A DNA stretch of 64,000 nucleotides from a virus: the IMG/VR virus record IMGVR_UViG_3300021963_000124, positions 1-64,000 of that record. One strand, written 5' to 3'. Shown piece by piece: positions 26,701 through 34,819 of the stretch. How positions within the stretch are numbered: position 1 is the stretch's first letter; the number at the start of each line of letters is the position of its first letter. The position numbers were made by a program, and so were the translations under genes. The notes under the pieces are model-generated. The model had not been told where the DNA came from. It saw nothing but the letters and a program-made list of their open reading frames with translations, and made no database searches.

Positions 26701-26708
26701 TTTCCTTT
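26701..26708 (-). promoter_or_regulatory. Strong Shine-Dalgarno of the sheath gene
   Basis: AAAGGAAA on the minus strand, 8 nt before the ATG. It contrasts with the many genes here that lack any visible Shine-Dalgarno sequence. Confidence 0.75.
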
Positions 26709-26731
26709 CAAATTTTATAAAAAATCTTAAA

Positions 26732-26739
26732 TATAAATA
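26732..26739 (-). promoter_or_regulatory. TATTTATA promoter-like box
   Basis: 39 nt upstream of the sheath ATG at 26692, giving room for a leader with a Shine-Dalgarno sequence. Confidence 0.5.
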
Positions 26740-26778
26740 TTCCCAAAAATTTGAAGATGTCAATATTTATAACTTTTT

Positions 26779-29700
26779 TTAAATAAAGGAAACCTTACTA
26801 AACCCATTTTCTTTACGAATTTCTATTCTACTATCAACCATATCTTTCATGCTATCCAAATGACTTACAATCCATACAAAGTCAAAGTTTGTCTTCAAAA
26901 AGGCAAACAAAGTGCTCATAGATGATAAATTATCGGCATCAGCGCAGCCAAATCCTTCATCTATAGCGATAAAGTTAGGTCTAGGCAGATTGCTAATATT
27001 GATTAATGCGACTCTTATAGCCAACGAACTTACAAATTTTTCTAAACCACTTGATAATTCCAATGGCCATTTTTTGTCTTCATAGTTAATAAAAGTGCTT
27101 ACATTTTTACCATCTGTTTGTAAAGATATATTAAATTCTACTATTTGATTCAAGATATTATTAACTTCTTTTTCAATAGTAGGTAGTGCTTGACTAATCA
27201 ATTCGTATGGAATACCGTCTCTACCTATAGCTGAGTTATACAATTCGTATGCTTCAGAGACGGTTTCCAACGATTTTGTTTCTTCAATAGTCTTTTCAAT
27301 CTGAGACTTTTGGTCAATGGAAGAGTTAAGATTAGACTTTAAATTTATAATTTCCGTATTCTTTTGTTTAATTTTACTGTCAATCAATTTAATACTTGAT
27401 TTTATAGTTTCAATAGTTGATTTAACAATATTATTACTTTCGATATTATCTTTTTGTTTATTAAATCTATCAATCTTTTCCACGATTGTATTTAATTTAG
27501 TTTCTTCTTGTGAAATTTTATTTTCAGTCGAAACAATTGAATTATTAAACTTGTTTAACTTATTTTCGATATTAGTTTTATTAATTTTAATATCTGTATA
27601 CTTTTTATATTCGACTTCAATATTGCCATATCCATTAATTTTGTTTTTCAATTCATTGTATTTTTGAAAAACAATTAACGCATTTGATTTGTCTTTTTCT
27701 AAATCTTCTTTGGTTTTTATGGCATCTTTTACAAACACATTGTTTGTGCAATATTCACAATTTGGGTCATATTTGTGTTGTTCAAGAGTCTTTAATTTTT
27801 CTAATTTGGTATTGACAATGATTTTGAAACGTTCTATTTCATTTTCTTTGGCAGTAAATTCTTTTTTAACCAAAACATATTCATCATATTTGTCGCTGAT
27901 ATTATCAATCAGATATGATTTTTCTAAATCTATAGAACTAGACAATTCAGTCTCTATTTTTTTAGATTCGTCTTTGAAATAATCAAGTTCTTTTACCAAT
28001 TTCTGTATAGTATTCTTACAAGAAATTTCAGCTTGAGTCAAAACCGTCAAATCTCCAATATCATTATCAACTGAGATAAGTTTTTTTGTTTCTTCGAGCA
28101 AAGAATTGTTTTTAATGTCTCTATCAGACATTAATTGTTCTAAATTTTCACTTTCATTCTTTATTAGACTTGATGAAACTTCAATTATATTTGTCAACTC
28201 ATTCAATTTCTGAGTATAATCATTTTTCTTGAAATTTCTGAGTAAAACATTAATTTCTTTGATTTTTTCTTGTGATGTAGATGACAATTTATCAAAAATA
28301 TCAAGTCCCATAAATTGTGCCAACAGTTCTTTTCTTTCTGTTTGACCCATGTCAATAAAGGAGCCGGTTTTATTATTTTGAATACTCAAAACTGTCAAAA
28401 TAAAATCATCATAGGTGCCTACATAATCTCTGATAATGTCATTTGTGCTTCTACGAGCCTCACCGTTGAGTTCAATTACTTTACCACCCTCTTCTTTCCA
28501 GAATTTAACATCAACTTTAACATTACCTTTTTTATCGGCATTTCCTACTCTTTCGATGAAGAAGTCTACACCATTCACTTCAAAATTAAATTTACATCTA
28601 AATGTCATTTTTTGAGTATTCAAAACATGAGATGCTTTAAATGCCCGGTCACATTTATCAAAAATACAAAATGATAATGCGGATAAAATACTTGATTTTC
28701 CTGCTGCATTTGACGCAAATAATCCAATAACATTATGCATCTTGGTAAAATCTATAACGTTACCTTCACCATAACTAAACATATTGTCAAATTCAAAAAT
28801 CTTTGGTTTCCATCTAATATTTTTGACAATTTGTTCTTTGCCTAAAGACGCATTCAATTCTTTATTGATGGTATAAACTTTTTCTAACACTTCTTTATCA
28901 TCAATATCAAATTTATGTTTGATATAATCCGTGATAAGTTTATTTTGATAGTCTACATCAACGATGCTATTAATATTGAGATTAGTATTGTCAATAATAT
29001 TTTTACTTTGAGTAACTAAACTATCAACCCTAACATATGAAATATCCACCACTTCAGATATTTCTCTGATTTTAGACAATACGGATTTAACTTCTGTGGC
29101 AACACTCTCACAACACTTCATTCTAAGTCTGACCTTCTTAGGAATGTCAGAAATATCAGTTGCAAGTTTGCCTTTATTTACATCTACAGTATAAAATCCA
29201 TAATCATTAGGAACTTCAAAGTGCTTGAATGCCTTTGTTTTCAAATCCCAATATACAAATCCATGTCCTTTTAGTTCTTCACCATGAGATTGTTGGATTG
29301 TAGACCCTGCATACACAATCACAGGTTTTTCTTCAATATTGTTGTATTGTTGAAGTATTTGATAACGGTGAATATCACCAAGAAGAGCGATTTGATGACC
29401 ATCAAACAATTCGTTTGTAATTGTTCTATTAGACACTTTGTAACCAACATCAGTAATTGCGTCATTTACAGCGCCATGAAACAATACAACATTATAACGT
29501 GTTTCATTTAGATAGTTTTTGGGAATATCTTTGAACTTTACATATTTTTCATGTTCATCAAATATAGAAAAATGATTGAAAAGAATATCACCGAGTATAA
29601 AAATGCCAGATTCTTTTAGATAGAAGAGGTTTTCGTGATTTAATGCGTCTACAATTGGTGTTAGACTGTCCAATCTATTTTTATTCGCCAAAGTTGCATC

Positions 29701-29979
29701 ATGATTACCCGCAATCAATACAGTAGGTCTTCTATCTGCAAGATTTTGAAGAAAATCAGAAGCAGTTTTGACACATTCTGGACTCAAATCACTTTTACTA
29801 TGAAACAAATCACCCAATACGGCAACCACAGTTGACTCTGGTGTTTTTTCTATTGCTTTATAGAGCTTCTGAAATACTTCATTATATTCATCATGTCTTT
29901 TTGTAAGACGAATATGAACATCTGCGATATGAAATATGTTTGTAAACTCCTTTACACTACATGATAATTTTGTTGCCAT
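26779..29979 (-). CDS. Fused Mre11-Rad50 (gp47-gp46 / SbcD-SbcC) protein
   Basis: 1066 aa single frame. Mre11-type phosphoesterase: ADVHIRL (about 19), VLGDLFHSK (56), AGNHDAT (90), a LFHGAV block and LLGDIHRYQ. Rad50-type ATPase: FDNMFSYGEGN then Walker A ASNAAGKSS near residue 428, long coiled coils, a zinc-hook CEYC near 743, signature ELSSGLEKFVSSLA near 976 and Walker B FIAIDEGFG near 1008. In T4, gp47 and gp46 are separate subunits that process DNA ends for recombination-dependent replication. Here both are in one chain. In the usual Mre11 GHxH motif the first His is Asp (GDIH). Followed by 86 bp without a gene before the sheath start. Confidence 0.93.
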   Translation of the reverse strand: MATKLSCSVKEFTNIFHIADVHIRLTKRHDEYNEVFQKLYKAIEKTPESTVVAVLGDLFHSKSDLSPECVKTASDFLQNLADRRPTVLIAGNHDATLANKNRLDSLTPIVDALNHENLFYLKESGIFILGDILFNHFSIFDEHEKYVKFKDIPKNYLNETRYNVVLFHGAVNDAITDVGYKVSNRTITNELFDGHQIALLGDIHRYQILQQYNNIEEKPVIVYAGSTIQQSHGEELKGHGFVYWDLKTKAFKHFEVPNDYGFYTVDVNKGKLATDISDIPKKVRLRMKCCESVATEVKSVLSKIREISEVVDISYVRVDSLVTQSKNIIDNTNLNINSIVDVDYQNKLITDYIKHKFDIDDKEVLEKVYTINKELNASLGKEQIVKNIRWKPKIFEFDNMFSYGEGNVIDFTKMHNVIGLFASNAAGKSSILSALSFCIFDKCDRAFKASHVLNTQKMTFRCKFNFEVNGVDFFIERVGNADKKGNVKVDVKFWKEEGGKVIELNGEARRSTNDIIRDYVGTYDDFILTVLSIQNNKTGSFIDMGQTERKELLAQFMGLDIFDKLSSTSQEKIKEINVLLRNFKKNDYTQKLNELTNIIEVSSSLIKNESENLEQLMSDRDIKNNSLLEETKKLISVDNDIGDLTVLTQAEISCKNTIQKLVKELDYFKDESKKIETELSSSIDLEKSYLIDNISDKYDEYVLVKKEFTAKENEIERFKIIVNTKLEKLKTLEQHKYDPNCEYCTNNVFVKDAIKTKEDLEKDKSNALIVFQKYNELKNKINGYGNIEVEYKKYTDIKINKTNIENKLNKFNNSIVSTENKISQEETKLNTIVEKIDRFNKQKDNIESNNIVKSTIETIKSSIKLIDSKIKQKNTEIINLKSNLNSSIDQKSQIEKTIEETKSLETVSEAYELYNSAIGRDGIPYELISQALPTIEKEVNNILNQIVEFNISLQTDGKNVSTFINYEDKKWPLELSSGLEKFVSSLAIRVALINISNLPRPNFIAIDEGFGCADADNLSSMSTLFAFLKTNFDFVWIVSHLDSMKDMVDSRIEIRKENGFSKVSFI

Positions 29980-29980
29980 A

Positions 29981-30925
29981 TTAAACTGTAACTTTTAACT
30001 TAAATAGTTTCTCAAAGTCTATAGTATCACAACTATCTATCAAATCCCAAGTTTTTTCAAAACCCATCACACTAGGATCTTTGTCGTTCAATACTACAAG
30101 TCTTGTTTTAATGTTGTTTTTTATCAAAAATTCACAGATTTTTATAGAATCTGTAATTGCATCATTGTCTAATAATACATTTACCATAGGAACGTCATAT
30201 TCCAACAGTTTCATTTTTAATTTATTACTAAGAGTTTTGCCAAAAAGAGGAATTGTATTTGTTCTTAGACTAATTGCATCAAATGGACCTTCTACTAAAG
30301 TAATGGGTTCTTCAAAATTAACAAGTAATTCAAAGCCAATTATATTTTTTGAAAAAGCACAACTGACATATTTCAGTCCTTTGGTATCATAAAAACTTCT
30401 AGCAGTATAAAAATTTAACATTCCACTTTCATCATATGATGGAATAATTATTCTATTCTTCAAATCTCCCTCAGTTGCATATCCTATACAATAACGCAGA
30501 ATATCTTCTTTATTTATACCTCTATTTTTCAGATAAACCAATGCGTGTCTATATTCCAATTCTGAAGATGGTTCCCACATTGGTTTGAATTCTTTTGGTA
30601 ATTGTAAAATTTGATGACACTGTTCTTCTGGTTCATCGAATGATATTTCGAATTCTTTATTTTGTTTAAAACTCTTGCTCTCATTTAAAAAAGTATAATA
30701 TGAAGCAGGTGCTCCTAACTTTTTAAACAAAGTTTTGAAATTTAAACCACCAAATCCACATACCCAACAATGATACTTTCCAGTCAATATGTTTACTTCC
30801 AATTTTCTTTTATAATGTTTACATATTGGACAAAAATAAACCGCATCAGTTCCCTTTCTAATCTTGGGAGTCTGATTTAAAAGTTTATTTAAGTTACTTA
30901 TTATATTTTCTTGGTATAATAACAT
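29981..30925 (-). CDS. DNA primase, gp61/DnaG-type
   Basis: 314 aa (T4 gp61 is 342). N-terminal zinc ribbon CPIC at 32-35 and CWVC at 53-56; TOPRIM domain with ITLVEGPFDAISL (Glu 211) and LLDNDAI (Asp 252/254). Makes RNA primers for lagging-strand synthesis and normally works with a gp41-type helicase, which is not in this window. Tightly packed: 3 bp after the upstream gene and 1 bp before the Mre11-Rad50 gene. Confidence 0.88.
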   Translation of the reverse strand: MLLYQENIISNLNKLLNQTPKIRKGTDAVYFCPICKHYKRKLEVNILTGKYHCWVCGFGGLNFKTLFKKLGAPASYYTFLNESKSFKQNKEFEISFDEPEEQCHQILQLPKEFKPMWEPSSELEYRHALVYLKNRGINKEDILRYCIGYATEGDLKNRIIIPSYDESGMLNFYTARSFYDTKGLKYVSCAFSKNIIGFELLVNFEEPITLVEGPFDAISLRTNTIPLFGKTLSNKLKMKLLEYDVPMVNVLLDNDAITDSIKICEFLIKNNIKTRLVVLNDKDPSVMGFEKTWDLIDSCDTIDFEKLFKLKVTV

Positions 30926-30928
30926 TTA

Positions 30929-31627
30929 TTATAGTATATCACCACTATCTTCGTCTATCAATTTTTTATTACGGTCAACTTTTACCCATGGGTTTTTTTC
31001 TAATGCAACCGCAATCTTCATTAATTTAATTGGGTCTATCGGTTTTTCGACATCTTCGTTTTTACGTTTAGATTTTTTGTTATCTTTTGAATCTTTATCG
31101 TTAACTCCACCAAAAGTCTCAGATTTATTATCTTCGGAAACATCTTCGGATTGTTCAGATTCTTCTGGTTGTGGAGGAACTGGAATATCCGGTTGAACAA
31201 CATTTTCTTGGGTGTATGTTTGTTGTTTGGGTATATAACATATGGAATTTCGGGCAATTATCCCCTGTATAATATATCTTTTATAGTCATCATACATCGT
31301 TTGATAATAAGAAAATGCACCATTAATATCATTGAATTGAGTTTCTGTTAATGAAATTTTGACGCAGTTATTTCTTTCTTTCCATTTTGTTACAGGAACA
31401 TCCAATACCATACAAACGATATTTGTCAATAAATCCCGTTCATTTCTATCTCGTAATATAAAGAAATAATCTCGTTGTTCTTCTATCTCTAGTTCTTTTT
31501 CGTCAATGTTATACTTCTCACAAAGAATTCTAAGTTTTTCTTTTGCAGATATAGATTCGCCACCCACCCCTTTATCGGCTAGAGCTTTTACTTTTTTTAT
31601 TAATTCCCGTATCTTTTCTGGTGTCAT
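30929..31627 (-). CDS. Unknown protein, DUF2786-like N-terminus
   Basis: 232 aa. MTPEKIRELIKKVKALADKG...SAKEKLRILCEKYNIDEKELE resembles the helical DUF2786 module found in phage and bacterial proteins of unknown role. The next segment (LLTNIVCMVLDVPVTKWKERN) is alpha/beta. A disordered acidic and lysine-rich linker (about 135-195) leads to a short C-terminal helix. Its first 56 bases overlap the end of the RuvC-like gene in another frame. Location in the replication/recombination block suggests a DNA-metabolism role; unproven. Confidence 0.6.
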   Translation of the reverse strand: MTPEKIRELIKKVKALADKGVGGESISAKEKLRILCEKYNIDEKELEIEEQRDYFFILRDRNERDLLTNIVCMVLDVPVTKWKERNNCVKISLTETQFNDINGAFSYYQTMYDDYKRYIIQGIIARNSICYIPKQQTYTQENVVQPDIPVPPQPEESEQSEDVSEDNKSETFGGVNDKDSKDNKKSKRKNEDVEKPIDPIKLMKIAVALEKNPWVKVDRNKKLIDEDSGDIL

Positions 31628-32126
31628 ATAATGAGCAAACTATACCATCATACATATCACCATTTCTCTCATCCCAATTACCCTTTTTATTAAGAATGGA
31701 AAATTTAATTACATCAGGATACAATGACTCCAATTCTGATTTTACAAATTCTTTAGATTTTACGCCTTTGATTCTACATTTACCAAACAATTGTTTACGC
31801 ATTGTATTTACAGATAATAAATTGACTTTTTTCTTATAATGTTCTTCTAAAATATACGCAAAAACTGCATTGTGACGGGCCAATGTTATAATTGTTTGTT
31901 GACTTGTAAAACCACCTGCAAAACCACTTAATGCAGCTTCAAGATTAATATGTTCAAACGTATCTATGTAACAATTTTTTGATAATTCTGATATAACGTG
32001 ATATGTTTTTTCTTTGGTGGTTTCAAATTTTTTTGTATCTATAAACCCTGCATCAAGAATTTTATTATCTTCACTAAATGCCCATCCTGTTACGGATGTT
32101 GATGAATCCAATCCTAATATAACCAT
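31572..32126 (-). CDS. RuvC-like Holliday junction resolvase
   Basis: 184 aa. RNase H-fold with the resolvase acidic quartet: MVILGLDSSTSVTGWA (Asp 7), INLEAALSG (Glu 63), and DERNGDMYDGI (Asp 157 and Asp 160), plus the FTSQQTIITLARHNAVFAYIL helix. Would resolve recombination or replication junctions before packaging. T4 uses the unrelated endonuclease VII (gp49) for this. The C-terminal tail is basic and Ser-rich and overlaps the next gene by 56 bp. Confidence 0.8.
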   Translation of the reverse strand: MVILGLDSSTSVTGWAFSEDNKILDAGFIDTKKFETTKEKTYHVISELSKNCYIDTFEHINLEAALSGFAGGFTSQQTIITLARHNAVFAYILEEHYKKKVNLLSVNTMRKQLFGKCRIKGVKSKEFVKSELESLYPDVIKFSILNKKGNWDERNGDMYDGIVCSLYDTRKDTGINKKSKSSSR

Positions 32127-32158
32127 ATACTATTATATAGTATACTTATTATTAAAGA

Positions 32159-32455
32159 TTATTTATATTTCTTTGTATTCAAACCTTTAACTAATGCAGA
32201 TGTCATTTTAGAAGAACTGTTTAATCTATCAGGAACATCTTTATAATTTGAAAGACCGACTGGTTGTTTAACTCTAAATCCACCTTTATCAATGGTATAT
32301 TGTTGACCGTTATATGATGGTTCTGACTGAATTGAAATAGTATCTTGAGTGGTGTTGATTTTTCTAGCATTAAAAGCACCACCTACAGATTGTGTTTTGT
32401 ATCTGTCTTCAAGTGTTTTGACTAAAGATTCTCTAGAAATTGTGTTATTAGGCAT
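32159..32455 (-). CDS. Unknown small protein (98 aa)
   Basis: MPNNTISRESLVKTLEDRYKTQSVGGAFNARKIN; hydrophilic, no transmembrane segment, ends SALVKGLNTKKYK. No family recognised. Preceded by a TATTTATA box 15 nt upstream and followed by a 32-bp gap before the RuvC-like gene. It may be the first gene of the recombination/replication unit. Confidence 0.55.
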   Translation of the reverse strand: MPNNTISRESLVKTLEDRYKTQSVGGAFNARKINTTQDTISIQSEPSYNGQQYTIDKGGFRVKQPVGLSNYKDVPDRLNSSSKMTSALVKGLNTKKYK

Positions 32456-32470
32456 ATATTATTCTTTTTT

Positions 32471-32478
32471 TATAAATA
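32471..32478 (-). promoter_or_regulatory. TATTTATA promoter-like box
   Basis: 15 nt upstream of the ATG at 32455, in the 26-bp gap after the 778-aa virion gene. Confidence 0.45.
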
Positions 32479-32481
32479 TCA

Positions 32482-34818
32482 TCAGATATCCCATTTTACT
32501 AAAATATTTAATGGGAACTCTCCGCCATTTTTAATAGGAGTTCCTAACTTTCCTATTGCAACTAAGTCTGTTCCATTATATAATCCAACTGTTGTTATAT
32601 AAGGTGCAAGATACGATCCCGTATTATCAATTGAAGAGCTATATTGATACTTAAAGAATTCTGGTTTGATATATGACGGATTTATTTTATTAGTTTTAAC
32701 GTCCAAAAATTTAACCAAATCAGAATATTTCGATCTCTTGGATTTTATGGTAGTATATTTTTTATATAAATTGTCAGTCAATTGATTTGAGAAATATTTC
32801 CACAAAATAAACATGTCATTTATATCAATATTGCCAGCATTATCAAAATCAAACAAAAATTTGTTTTGATTGAAATATGTAGTGTAATCAGTTGTTAATA
32901 AAGAACCACTGAAATAATTTAAAGTGTATGCAGATACATTTGACTTGTATACATCTCTTTGAAGGCCAGTATAATAATTAAATAGACTGGTTTCATAATT
33001 GTTTTCAATAATTACTGTCCACCATTTTTCATGTCCTAAATTTAATTTGCAAATATATCTCAAAATTAAATCTACATCTATAAAATCAAAATGTTGGTCT
33101 CCATTTATATCATAGTCAAATGGTAATTTATATGTTGCAGTTGGGTTTGTGCTTACATTAAATTCCCCTGGTTCTACTGTGCAAAATATCTGATTTTCAT
33201 AAAGTGTTATTCTAGAATCAAAATTAATATCATAATAAGGTATAGGATCTGAATATAATCCTCTTCTTACAGACAGATCATTGAAAATTGATTCTGTTGT
33301 TTTTAAGATAATATCGCCTGTTCTATAAAATACGTTTCCAATTTGTATATTATCACTAAATTCATTAAAATCATATACGTATGAATATCCTCTAATATTT
33401 CTATAATTTGAAATAGATTGACTTACTGTTCTATTTGAATCTAAAAATAAACACGGAGATCCTACAACCAATGATTGTGTTGACAATGCAACAGAATTTC
33501 CAAACACGGAATATGGATATCCGTATTCTTTTCTTCTATAGAGATTTTTCAATAAGCTCCAAGTCCCTTCCGTGTTTTTATAAATGTAAACATATCCAAG
33601 TGTATTATTTAAATCTTTGTAAGATTCATCGAACAATACAGAATTTAATGTTCCGGTTATATAACTTGAACTGAATGGGAAATTATATTTTAATGATGAT
33701 GCTACTATATAATCTCCAAATATATCTACACTATATCCAAATTTGTTATCTTTGAAAAATGTACCTGATTCATCTAATTCTCCATCATATATTTTTTGAA
33801 TTTGATTCCATTCATTTTTTGAATCACATCGTTGATATATAAAAATACATCCTCTTTTTCTTAAATTTGATCCATTATATTCATAATACTGTGATTCATT
33901 TGGACATCCAATCACTAGATAATTACCATAAATTGATAAACTTTTTCCAAAATTATCATAACTTTGAGGTGAGGATGAACTTGGATAAAAATCTAAATAT
34001 TGTAAATTATAATTGTAATTATTATCTCCAACAAATTTTTCTATTTCAATCCATCCTACAGAAGATGATTCAAACAAATACACAGTTCCATAAGTTGAAT
34101 TTGAAGAACTATTTGCAACTATCAATCGGGTGCTGCCACTTACATCAATTTTAACACTTGTTCCAAAATAATCACCGGCAATACTATCACTTCCTGTCAA
34201 TGATGTAAGATATGACCAAGTATTATTTATTTTTGTATATAAAAATACCTCTCCTTTGTTATTAAAAGATTTATTAGCTCCTATTGCAATTATATTGTTA
34301 CCTAATGAAACATCGCATCCAAAACTACCACTTTCTCTTTTAAATGAACTAGTTATGGTATAATAAGGGATTATATTTGTAGTGGATATATCATATATAT
34401 CGACATTTGAACCTGTTATTAATGTAGCAGGATTTGGTGCATAAACAGAACAGCTAAAAAATCTAGTAGCGACTGCCAAGTCTGTTCCATAAATAGATAA
34501 TGCATTTCCATATTCATTTTCTATTTTATTTACACCAAAATTATCTGTAAAATCATAAAAAAGAAATTGTGATGTCTCTGTAAGAAGATCGTCTGCTTGA
34601 GATAAATTAAATGCTGTAGAATTATCTTGATCCAATGTTTTTTGAAGAGTCAAATAAAATTCATAATCGTTTGTAGTATAACTATATTTTTTTACAGAAA
34701 CTTCTCCAAGACTAAATCCCGACCCAGATCTAAACGATGGTGGCGAACCTATAGCGATATAATCACCATAAGCAGCGACTTTGTATCCATAATTTTCATT
34801 TCTGATATTAAAATTCAT
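32482..34818 (-). CDS. Virion protein with FG-GAP beta-propeller and dockerin-like motifs
   Basis: 778 aa. Residues 1 to about 480 contain seven repeats of the integrin-type pattern (Y/F)G-x-(A/S)-(L/V)-x...(D/N)-x-(I/L)-(A/V)-(I/V)-(G/A): for example YGKSLSIYG-like DNFGKSLSIYGNYLVIGCP, NKFGYSVDIFGDYIVASS and SVFGNSVALSTQSLVVGSP. Seven repeats would make a full beta-propeller. Downstream are two dockerin-type calcium loops with helix, DINGDQHFDFIDVDLILRYI (about 571) and DFDNAGNIDINDMFILWKYF (about 656), and a weaker DINFDSRITLYE (about 528). The C-terminus (YITTVGLYNGTDLVAIG...) matches that of the 346-aa protein at 38820-39860. Presumed tail or baseplate surface protein. Confidence 0.75.
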   Translation of the reverse strand: MNFNIRNENYGYKVAAYGDYIAIGSPPSFRSGSGFSLGEVSVKKYSYTTNDYEFYLTLQKTLDQDNSTAFNLSQADDLLTETSQFLFYDFTDNFGVNKIENEYGNALSIYGTDLAVATRFFSCSVYAPNPATLITGSNVDIYDISTTNIIPYYTITSSFKRESGSFGCDVSLGNNIIAIGANKSFNNKGEVFLYTKINNTWSYLTSLTGSDSIAGDYFGTSVKIDVSGSTRLIVANSSSNSTYGTVYLFESSSVGWIEIEKFVGDNNYNYNLQYLDFYPSSSSPQSYDNFGKSLSIYGNYLVIGCPNESQYYEYNGSNLRKRGCIFIYQRCDSKNEWNQIQKIYDGELDESGTFFKDNKFGYSVDIFGDYIVASSLKYNFPFSSSYITGTLNSVLFDESYKDLNNTLGYVYIYKNTEGTWSLLKNLYRRKEYGYPYSVFGNSVALSTQSLVVGSPCLFLDSNRTVSQSISNYRNIRGYSYVYDFNEFSDNIQIGNVFYRTGDIILKTTESIFNDLSVRRGLYSDPIPYYDINFDSRITLYENQIFCTVEPGEFNVSTNPTATYKLPFDYDINGDQHFDFIDVDLILRYICKLNLGHEKWWTVIIENNYETSLFNYYTGLQRDVYKSNVSAYTLNYFSGSLLTTDYTTYFNQNKFLFDFDNAGNIDINDMFILWKYFSNQLTDNLYKKYTTIKSKRSKYSDLVKFLDVKTNKINPSYIKPEFFKYQYSSSIDNTGSYLAPYITTVGLYNGTDLVAIGKLGTPIKNGGEFPLNILVKWDI

Positions 34819-34819
34819 A

